A stretch of DNA of 64,000 bases. Source: Natribaculum luteum. Lineage in GTDB: Archaea; Halobacteriota; Halobacteria; Halobacteriales; Natrialbaceae. The DNA is taken from the NCBI RefSeq assembly GCF_023008545.1, contig NZ_CP095398.1, forward strand, positions 744,001 to 808,000, written 5' to 3'. Positions 57,505 through 64,000 of the stretch are shown here, piece by piece; position 1 is the first letter of the stretch; each line of letters opens with the position of its first letter. The notes beneath the pieces are model-generated. The model made no database searches. It saw nothing but the letters and a program-made list of their open reading frames with translations, and was not told the origin of the DNA. A program made the position numbers and the translations under genes.

Positions 57505-58287
57505 ATGGCCGAGAACGTCACACTCAGCGACTTCCAAGGCGACGGCGGCCAAGACGTGATGGTCGCCGCGTACCGGCACGACGCCCACAAACTTAACGGT
57601 GAGACGCACGACTACGCGCCGGACATCTTCCACGGCGTCCCGGTGAATCAGACCGTCCCGCACGGCGCGGACGGCGACGCGTCGGCGCTCTCACGGCCCA
57701 ACGGGAAGCCCGAGCAGACCGTGGACAACCACGAGACGCACTACCGGCTCTCGCTGCTGACGGGGACCTCTCACTACGACCCCGAGGAGTTCTCACGCCC
57801 GCGCCTTTCTGAGGCCATCAACGACCTGCTGACGGGCTCCGACCCCAAGGCGATGCATCGGGCGTGGATCACGTCGGACGTAGCGAGCGGGTTCAACGAG
57901 AGCATCTACTACCCGTACACGAGCTTGAAGTACCACACGCTGCTCGTGGCGACGCTCTTGGACAACTACCGCGCCGGTCACGAGTTCGCCGATCTCCTCC
58001 TGGTCGTGGACGATGCCGAGGAGATCGTGCCCCACCGGACGGTCTACGCGGGCGACCGCTTCGCGCTTCGAATCGACGAGAGCGCGGACGGGCAACCATG
58101 GGCGCGCCTTGGAAGCCGCCCGTGGCGGTCGTGGGCGTCGGCATGGAAGCGCCTCACCACGCACCCGCTCGATGTCAACCACGACAAGCACGACATGGTG
58201 CTCGATGCGAACCTCCGTCGGATCTGGAGTTGGAGCACGGCGCTCCAGTACATCGAGGATCTCGAAACTCGGAGGGAGAGTCGATGA
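57505..58287 (+). CDS. Unrecognised protein of the RAMP operon
   Basis: A 260-residue protein whose ATG directly follows the Cas7-like stop (TAGATG) and whose stop overlaps the next start by 4 nt. It starts MAENVTLSDFQGDGGQDVMV. Visible stretches include FHGVPVNQTVPHG, THYRLSLLTGTSHYDPEEFS, YPYTSLKYHTLLVATLLDNY and RPWRSWASAWKRLTTHPLDV. No nuclease motif is clear. By position it could be a diverged Cas5-like or small/large subunit equivalent; I cannot decide. Confidence 0.6.
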   Translation: MAENVTLSDFQGDGGQDVMVAAYRHDAHKLNGETHDYAPDIFHGVPVNQTVPHGADGDASALSRPNGKPEQTVDNHETHYRLSLLTGTSHYDPEEFSRPRLSEAINDLLTGSDPKAMHRAWITSDVASGFNESIYYPYTSLKYHTLLVATLLDNYRAGHEFADLLLVVDDAEEIVPHRTVYAGDRFALRIDESADGQPWARLGSRPWRSWASAWKRLTTHPLDVNHDKHDMVLDANLRRIWSWSTALQYIEDLETRRESR

Positions 58288-59219
58288 CGTGCATCCAGCA
58301 GGTTCATTGGGAACTCGACATGGACTACCTCGGGCATCCCTACTACGTCTCGGGGAACGCGATCTACCACGCGCTCGGGATGCAGCTGGAACACGACGTC
58401 CACCAGCACATCAACGCCAGCCACGGGATGTTCGTGCCCGGCCAGTTCGGGACGTTCCCGGAAGAGCACTCGCAGAGCGGGATTCGACCGTACATGGGGT
58501 CGTCGCTCCCCGACGTGGAGAGCTACGACGACCTGTTCCTCTTCCGGCATCCCGACCACCCGTGGCTGCTCGATACTCGGCCCCGCGACGGGCTGAACGC
58601 CCACGACATCCGGTTCCAGAGCGGGATGCCCGCGCTGGCTCACGAGACGATCATGGGCCGGCCCGACGACGCTCGGAAACAGCAGCAGACCACGCGCTGG
58701 TACGTGAACGCCTACCTGCACGCCGATGACCCGGACGTTCTACCCCTCGGCGAGGACGTGCTTGACGGCCTCCAGTTCGGAGGCAAACGGAACTACGGCT
58801 ACGGGACGACCACGCTGAAAGACACGCAGGTCGTTGACCTGGAGGCACTGGACTACTCGCGTCTCGAAGACGGCGAGGCGTTCATCCTCGAACTTGTGAC
58901 GCCGTTCGTCCTCCGGTCGGAGTACCCGAAGGCGAACAACGTGGACGTTCCCTGGTGGTGGAGCGTAGACGACGAAGCGCAGCTGCGCCACCGCCTGGAG
59001 AAGGTCATCGAGGGCGGCGACGTATACGAGTTGGAGACGGTCGATCACGGCGTGGTCGTCGGCTACGATGGCGACCGTCCGGTGGAGACCGCGATGTCCG
59101 GACTCACCCGCGTCGGGAATCACTCGAAGTACGGCTTCGGAGAGCTTCGAGTGAAGCCAGTCACTCCAGATGAAACGAGCGTCAAGAAACAGATAGAAAA
59201 GCCGAAGTCGGAGAACTGA
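58284..59219 (+). CDS. Second RAMP-like protein (Cas5/Cas6-like) of the derived operon
   Basis: A 311-residue protein from ATG 58284 (MTCIQQVHWELDMDYLG). Features of RAMP folds: PYYVSGNAIYHALGMQLEHD, the loop LQFGGKRNYGYGTTTLKDT, and a second glycine loop VGNHSKYGFGELRV near the C-terminus, which suggests two ferredoxin-like domains. Cas5 or Cas6 homology is plausible; there is no proof of catalysis. It is the last gene of the set; 165 bp later a Bat-type regulator begins. Confidence 0.62.
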   Translation: MTCIQQVHWELDMDYLGHPYYVSGNAIYHALGMQLEHDVHQHINASHGMFVPGQFGTFPEEHSQSGIRPYMGSSLPDVESYDDLFLFRHPDHPWLLDTRPRDGLNAHDIRFQSGMPALAHETIMGRPDDARKQQQTTRWYVNAYLHADDPDVLPLGEDVLDGLQFGGKRNYGYGTTTLKDTQVVDLEALDYSRLEDGEAFILELVTPFVLRSEYPKANNVDVPWWWSVDDEAQLRHRLEKVIEGGDVYELETVDHGVVVGYDGDRPVETAMSGLTRVGNHSKYGFGELRVKPVTPDETSVKKQIEKPKSEN

Positions 59220-59351
59220 CAACCGAACAATGACCGGCAAGGATTCCGCAGTGTCCCAGTCGGTCAGACTGAATAAAGTAGATCACATTGCCAACAACTG
59301 ATATCATCGCGCTGGGCTGGGAACCGCTCGTGAGAGACCATACTGATTGAT

Positions 59352-60029
59352 ATGTGGCTCAGTCGAACGTCGTTCAACGGCGGCATGAAACGAATTCAGT
59401 TCTCGGCCACCTATCCGGAGCGATTCGTCCACCCACTTCACCAGCAGATTATGGACCAGTCATCGATTTCACGGGCTGAACTGCTGATGTGGAGTCCGAC
59501 CGAAGACGCGACGACGTTGTTCTGGTGTGATGGGGATCGAGAAGCGACTGAGAAAGCTATCGAAAATATCGACTCCCTTCTCGTTAGTAACTTCGTTGAG
59601 GATGGCGACGGGACGTACGCGTTTCTACTGCAGGACGACTACGAGTTCGCTTCCGCGTTGCTGGATACAATCGAAAATTCACGTGTGATTTTCCTCACGC
59701 CAGTCGTCTTTCTCGAGACGGGTGAGGTACAGTTCGAAGCGGTCGGTGAAACGACGGCGCTCAGTGCACTCCACGAAAAGCTCTCCGAACTCGGTGAACT
59801 CACCATCGAACAGGTCCACGACTTCGAGCGAAAGAACTCACCGTCGAGCCTTACAGACCGGCAAGAGGCGGCACTGGAGGCTGCGGTCTCGGTCGGCTAT
59901 TACGAAGTACCTCGTGAGGGGACGATCGCGGACATTGCAGGTGTTCTAAACTGCTCGACGAGTACCGCCGGGGAACTGGTGCGGAAGGCAGAGGCAGCGG
60001 TGATTCGGAAACACACCGAGACGAGGTGA
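59352..60029 (+). CDS. Bat-type HTH-10 transcriptional regulator
   Basis: A 225-residue protein from ATG 59352; ATG 59385 (MKRIQFSATYPERFVHP) is an equally good start. The C-terminal domain SLTDRQEAALEAAVSVGYYE and GTIADIAGVLNCSTSTAGEL is the HTH-10 motif of bacterio-opsin-activator relatives. The N-terminal ~150 residues are a typical sensor-like domain without a recognisable ligand site. It follows the RAMP operon on the same strand and might regulate it; inference. Confidence 0.85.
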   Translation: MWLSRTSFNGGMKRIQFSATYPERFVHPLHQQIMDQSSISRAELLMWSPTEDATTLFWCDGDREATEKAIENIDSLLVSNFVEDGDGTYAFLLQDDYEFASALLDTIENSRVIFLTPVVFLETGEVQFEAVGETTALSALHEKLSELGELTIEQVHDFERKNSPSSLTDRQEAALEAAVSVGYYEVPREGTIADIAGVLNCSTSTAGELVRKAEAAVIRKHTETR

Positions 60030-60363
60030 CGAGAGTCTCTACTGCGACCAGCACAGCACGGGTTCACTCGGGATTGAGCAATCGGCGATCGATCTTCTCT
60101 ACGACGTCGGTTTGGCTATACGCGACTCCCTGCGGACCCACTCTCTCGTTCGACCATCGAACGAAAGTAGAAGAGATGCCCGTCCAACCGGAGGTCCCCG
60201 CGCAGTCGGGCGATTTTCGGTGTATGAATGTATGGACGCTGCAGGCCTTGGTTACGAGGTGAGTACGACAGCTACCGACGTCGTAGGTGTCTGCAGGGCA
60301 TCGGGCGGGTAGTAAGACGAGCGTGGCAGCCTCGTAGCGTTGATCATCCTCGAGCGGACCTCG
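60030..60363. other. Region without a confident gene
   Basis: Short frames only; none has a recognisable motif or start with a promoter. Convergent transcription from the regulator (right) and the surface protein (left) ends here. No strong hairpin-plus-T-run terminator was seen. Confidence 0.45.
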
Positions 60364-61320
60364 TCAGGCAGTGTCGATCCGGACCTTTCCGTCGACGGCC
60401 TCATCGTCGACATCGATTTTGCTCTCCGAGTCAACGTTTCGAACGACGAGATCGCCGTGGATCGTCGCATCGTCGTCGAGAACGAATTCGCCGTTCTCAC
60501 CGAGATCGTCAACGACGACATCACCAGCGATCGCGGCGTCCTCAATTGCAATGCTGCCGTCATCGACTGTCTCGATGGTTACGTCCCCGCCGACAGTGGC
60601 AGCATCTTTGAACGTAATCTCGGCGTCGTCGTCGATTGTCGTGATCGACAGGGGGCCCACAACCCGAGCGTGATCTTCTAGTGCGACGTCTCCGCCGTGG
60701 ACCGCATCGATCGAGATTGGGCCAGTGATGGCCCCGTTCTTCATTTTGAACGCACCCCCATCATGAATTCGTTCGATCGAGACGGCGCCGTCGATCAGCG
60801 CTCTGTCGGTTAGTCGTAGTTTGGCGTCGTCGGTAAGAGCGCGTGCAGTGATCCCTCCAACGGTGGCTTTGATCTCGGCCCTGGTGTGTATCTCTGGGAG
60901 CCGGAGCTGCCCGTCGATGACTGTGCCACGCGCGATCGTGAACTTCCTTTGGACCGGGCCGGTGACGTTCACGTCGCCGTTGATAGTCTGACCAGCGATC
61001 ATCGTCCTGGTGCTGCCGTCGACTGTAACTGTAGTTGTGGATTCATTGGATTCCGGAGACGCAGGCTCTGTTTCCGTTGATTCGTTGGACACAGAGGAAC
61101 CAGCCTCTGTTGCCGTGAATTTGTTTGATCCAGACGATGTCGGCTCTGTTTCCGTGGATGCATTTGATTCAAGAGACGCTGCGTCCACGGACTCGTTACC
61201 TTCCGGAGACGTGGACTCGGGACCAAATGCCACTGACGGGTTCAGCAGAACGGCCGCGAATCCGATCGTGAAAAGAACGACCCCCAGGAGAACGAGTCCC
61301 TGATTGAGCAGTTCACTCAT
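60364..61320 (-). CDS. Membrane-anchored cell-surface repeat protein (bactofilin-like)
   Basis: A 318-residue protein. One N-terminal TM (GLVLLGVVLFTIGFAAVLL) is followed by a Ser/Thr/Glu low-complexity stalk (~35-100) with repeats of the type SxxSNESTETEPxS. The remaining ~200 residues are a regular repeat of short beta units such as GDVTIETVDDGSIAIEDAAI and GPISIDAVHGGDVALEDHAR, as in beta-helix or bactofilin-like folds. It is probably exposed outside the cell on a glycosylatable stalk. No neighbour explains its job. Confidence 0.75.
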   Translation of the reverse strand: MSELLNQGLVLLGVVLFTIGFAAVLLNPSVAFGPESTSPEGNESVDAASLESNASTETEPTSSGSNKFTATEAGSSVSNESTETEPASPESNESTTTVTVDGSTRTMIAGQTINGDVNVTGPVQRKFTIARGTVIDGQLRLPEIHTRAEIKATVGGITARALTDDAKLRLTDRALIDGAVSIERIHDGGAFKMKNGAITGPISIDAVHGGDVALEDHARVVGPLSITTIDDDAEITFKDAATVGGDVTIETVDDGSIAIEDAAIAGDVVVDDLGENGEFVLDDDATIHGDLVVRNVDSESKIDVDDEAVDGKVRIDTA

Positions 61321-62218
61321 TACGTCAGGGTGATGGTCGAGAGGGCTATCGTTATACTCCAGGTAAAATAGTTTCCATCAGTGTCGATCATTCAGGTCTG
61401 CAGACGCTCCGAAGGAGATGCGTTCTCGTTCTATACCACCCCACCATCCACATTCTTCAGCCATTCTCGAGTTGACTGTTTCTCCCGCGGCGAAAACCGT
61501 GAGTATGCACTCTAAATTTTGTAGTGTGTCCGGAAATTAACACCTCGTTCGACCGGTCGAGAAATCGAATCGCGGTCCGCAGACGGACGCAGCGAAAGAA
61601 CGGCCTCGAGTACACCGAACGGCGGCTCGTCCTCCCGGCGGACGTCGCCGTTTCAGGAGAGACTATCGGCTCGAGTTGCGATCGTGAACGCCGGAATTTC
61701 AGCTCCTGATCCAGATGACACCCGTCTTCGGCTGGGACAGGGGGCGAGAGCCCGCCTCGAGAGCACCCCACGTCTCAGAGGACGACCGATTCACACCACG
61801 ACCGCGGCTTCGAGGATGGCTACTCGTGGGTGGCTCCCCCGAGTGGTCCTCAGTGGTTGTCGCTACAGACGATGGTCGCAAGTGAGTCTGGAGACGACAG
61901 GTATCTGGAATCCCCAGCGGCGCAAACTCACGCTATAGATGACGTTGAGACAATCTCACCGAGTGAGACTGCGGGCGCTTCGGTGTCTTGCGACGAGTGA
62001 TGCGGACCCGGCAGTTCCGGCACCTATCAACGAACGTACTCGAGAGCCCCGTCGTAGCGAGGGCGTCGCGACGACCGAAGAACGGTGATGGTCCGGCACG
62101 TCTGTCTTTTCGTCACGAGTTCCCTGTCGCGCTCGTGAGCCTGCTCATGTCCATCGGTCCGATGGGCCAGATGGAATCCCCATCCCGCACTGTTGATTGG
62201 GGCTGCTCTCGGTTCCCG
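61321..62218. other. Region without a confident gene, including the left part of direct repeat B
   Basis: 61321-61608 holds no convincing frame; 61556-61619 resembles 4040-4104. From 61609 the sequence repeats 2603 onward, with the same broken protein-like stretch near 61800-62000. No RNA gene seen. Confidence 0.5.
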
Positions 62219-63043
62219 CTACGTTTCGAGCCCGTGGCCGTCTTCGACGAGTTCCCGCAGTCGCTGGACGAACCGCGCAGCGGATGCCCCGTCGACGACG
62301 TCGTGATCGAACGTCACCGTGATGTCGAGCAACTCACGAGTCGTGATCTCCCCGTCGACGACCCTCGGTTTCTCGCTGATGCCACCCACGGTCAACTGCA
62401 ACGTGTAGTTCGTCGGGCTGACGGCCCATCCACCCCCTTCACCAAACATCCCTACGGAGGTCACGGTGACAGTCCCCGCCATGTCCTTCCAGCGCTCGGG
62501 AAACCACTGCGGGAGCCGCCAGACGAGTCGTCGAACGAACCCGGGGAGCCGAAATGCCAACTCGGCCAACGGTGAGAGATCCGCCGGGTCACGGGATTGC
62601 TGTGCCGACCGGATCTCGTCGTGAATCGAGCGGACAGACCGCTCGTTGGCTTTTCTCACCACATGTGGAACGCCCATTCGATCGCCCCGGACCGTCGTCT
62701 CGACGAGGACGTTCACGTCGACGTCCTCGAACACGTGTACGCGACCACGCCAATCCCGATACGCGTTGACGTGGGGATGGTCGTCGATGGCCCGTGCGAG
62801 ACAGCACACGAGAAACGCTGTGAACGACTGGGATTCTCCCGTCTCCGCTTCGATGGCCTCGATACGTCGTCGCGCCTCGGTCACGTCGATTTCGACGAGT
62901 CCGTGGACGTTGCTCCGCCGACCCGCCGTTCGCATATAATCGACCGTTCCCAGGCGACGGGCGGGGAACAGTTCGGTTCGGTTACCTCTGTCGCTCATGC
63001 TACTCATTCGTTGAGAAGAAGCATACCTCTTGACGCTCTCGAA
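61609..63043. repeat. Direct repeat B (about 1.43 kb), partner of 2603-4036
   Basis: See direct repeat A. The offset is 59006 bp at the left end and 59007 bp at the right end, because of one inserted base near 62022. It contains a complete copy of the acyltransferase-like gene. Beyond 63043 the two loci diverge at once. Confidence 0.9.
62219..62998 (-). CDS. 2-oxoacid dehydrogenase E2-like acyltransferase domain protein, copy 2
   Basis: A 259-residue protein from ATG 62998 (MSDRGNRTELFPARRLG); an upstream in-frame ATG at 63007 adds MSS. It differs from copy 1 by only a few residues near the N-terminus (GNRTELF for GDRTEPF, MRTAG for MQTAG, LVEID for LVEVD). The active-site FDHDVVDGASAARF is kept. 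Both copies therefore look functional or recently duplicated. Confidence 0.8.
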   Translation of the reverse strand: MSDRGNRTELFPARRLGTVDYMRTAGRRSNVHGLVEIDVTEARRRIEAIEAETGESQSFTAFLVCCLARAIDDHPHVNAYRDWRGRVHVFEDVDVNVLVETTVRGDRMGVPHVVRKANERSVRSIHDEIRSAQQSRDPADLSPLAELAFRLPGFVRRLVWRLPQWFPERWKDMAGTVTVTSVGMFGEGGGWAVSPTNYTLQLTVGGISEKPRVVDGEITTRELLDITVTFDHDVVDGASAARFVQRLRELVEDGHGLET

Positions 63044-63232
63044 GAGCCGATTACTTTGCCCCCAAGATTAGGGTATTACGGGGAGTATCACTGCGTATCA
63101 GATATATACTAATAACAGAAGAATTATGACATCACATAGATCAATCGATGCTGCTTTTCCTACTTTATTTAGACCAGCATGGCGTTGTTGAAATTCTTGG
63201 TGAGTTACAGATTCAGTCAGTAGTTTGAGGAG

Positions 63233-63664
63233 ATGCAGACCCTCCCAAAATCTCGATTACTTCGATTTGTCGAGGAAGCATTTGAGCTAGCGAAACGTGC
63301 TGTAGCCCGATACTCCTCGAAGTTCTCGAAACAACGCTACACGCTTCATTAGCACATCGTTCTCCTGTGTCTTAAAGTTCGGAAGAACACGACCTATCGA
63401 ACACTCCTCGACGAACTCATCGAAATGCCCCGCATTCGGAGTGCTCTCAACCTCACCGAACTTCCTGCCCCGTCAACGCTGTGTAAAGCGTTCGACAGAC
63501 TCGATATGGCCGTTTGGCGAGTCCTTCTCAATCTCTCTGTGTCACCGCTTCCGACTAACGGTGTTGCAGGTATCGACGCTTCTGGGTTCGACCGCAGTCA
63601 CGCCTCGAAGCATTACACGAAACGAGCGAAGCTGACGATTCAGCAGCTAAAAGTCACGCTCTTA
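63233..63664 (+). pseudogene. IS5-family transposase remnant, amber codon and 3' truncation
   Basis: From ATG 63233 (MQTLPKSRLLRFVEEAFEL) the frame hits TAG at 63350-63352 and continues in the same frame: HIVLLCLKVRKNTTYRTLLD, ELPAPSTLCKAFDRLDMAV, VAGIDASGFDRSHASKHY (first DDE Asp), QQLKVTLLV. It then changes abruptly to unrelated sequence at about 63665, where an IS66 element begins. The rest of the catalytic domain is missing. Confidence 0.75.
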
Positions 63665-64000
63665 GTCATTGCGAGAGCGTATGAGTTTACCCCGAAGTCT
63701 CGACAGCCGGCACAGCGTGATCCCGTGAGAGCATCTCATTGTTGTTGACGACTCGGCGAAGTTCTTCGTATGGATTGCGTCCCTGCTGGCGCCATGTCGC
63801 CAGCAGGGACAAGATCGTCTCGTGAACGAACATACCTCGATCGTTACGGAGTGTCCCGATGATTTTCCGGAGAACGACTGGTTCACGAAGTGCGTTCTCA
63901 GCTGCGTTGTTCGTCTGGGAGACCTCTGGCTCACCGACGAAGGTGAGCCAGTGGTCGATCCCTCCTTCGATCTTCCCGAGTAGTGTTGCCACTGCCTCGT
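63665..64000 (-). mobile_element. IS66-family element, partial at the window edge
   Basis: The junction with the IS5 remnant lies near 63665; the other end is outside the window. It contains the 3' end of an IS66 transposase gene. The visible end does not match the termini of the element at 28421-29997, so it is a different IS66 member. Limits are approximate. Confidence 0.65.
63687..64000 (-). CDS. IS66-family transposase, C-terminal part
   Basis: The frame is open to the window edge and stops at 63687. It reads GGIDHWLTFVGEPEVSQTNN, AAENALREPVVLRKIIGTLR and ETILSLLATWRQQGRNPYEE, matching the Glu-containing end of the intact transposase at 28465-29922 at a moderate level. The N-terminal part lies outside the window. 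Confidence 0.85.
   Translation of the reverse strand, partial: EAVATLLGKIEGGIDHWLTFVGEPEVSQTNNAAENALREPVVLRKIIGTLRNDRGMFVHETILSLLATWRQQGRNPYEELRRVVNNNEMLSRDHAVPAVETSG

Noticed and set aside
61709-61990. Broken protein-like stretch inside repeat B as a functional gene
   Set aside because: Stops interrupt all frames in both copies and no start or family motif was found.

Overview
The window is haloarchaeal accessory DNA, from a plasmid or a chromosomal island. The evidence is high GC, acidic proteins, TATA-type promoters close to start codons, a Tat-lipoprotein signal, and insertion sequences of the ISH3, IS66, IS1595, IS6 and IS5 types. I cannot name the species from sequence alone.

Layout. 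1-2478 is the cut-off end of a UvrD-like helicase gene. 2603-4036 and 61609-63043 are two nearly identical direct repeats of about 1.43 kb, each with a free-standing 2-oxoacid-dehydrogenase acyltransferase-like gene; they bracket almost everything else. 4752-24797 is a complete type I-D CRISPR-Cas locus: a 43-repeat array read leftward, its leader, a csa3-like regulator, the operon cas6-cas10d-csc2-csc1-cas3-cas4-cas1-cas2, a second leader, and a 65-repeat array read rightward. Both leaders carry the same inverted repeat exactly 66 nt from their first repeat. An ISH3-family element sits inside the leader-distal repeat of array 1.

24.8-43.6 kb is a patchwork of toxin-antitoxin-like pairs (HTH/PemK-MazF, TumE/TumA, HTH/PIN), a Fic fragment, a SprT-like protease, a SWIM zinc-finger protein, an HNH-associated-repeat protein, membrane proteins and mobile elements. 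Many genes here are broken: an AAA ATPase is split by IS66 (8-bp duplication), a PIN gene by IS1595 (8-bp duplication), and several others carry single nonsense codons. A lone degenerate CRISPR repeat lies at 36748-36784. 43.7-50.5 kb holds a second ISH3-family copy and an ABC-importer operon headed by two TTTTAGG-N4-CCTAAAA operators, which suggests DtxR-type iron control. 50.6-55.9 kb holds an IS6 element, a UDP-sugar dehydrogenase gene with one amber codon, a Doc-like remnant, an alpha/beta hydrolase, a CPBP protease and a flavin monooxygenase.

56.4-59.2 kb carries the most unusual set: three tightly packed genes, a Cas7-like RAMP protein, an unrecognised protein, and a second RAMP-like protein with glycine-rich loops. 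They have no array, adaptation genes or recognisable nuclease of their own, and follow a truncated ORF and a transposase remnant. This resembles the array-less derived class 1 CRISPR systems reported from Haloarchaea. Next come a Bat-type HTH regulator, a cell-surface repeat protein, the second direct repeat, and an IS5 remnant cut by an IS66 element that runs off the window.

The I-D operon supplies adaptation (Cas1, Cas2, Cas4), crRNA processing (Cas6), Cascade (Cas10d, Csc2, Csc1) and target destruction (Cas3' helicase plus the HD domain in Cas10d), feeding on two arrays. Whether the RAMP operon at 56.6 kb borrows crRNAs from these arrays is open.
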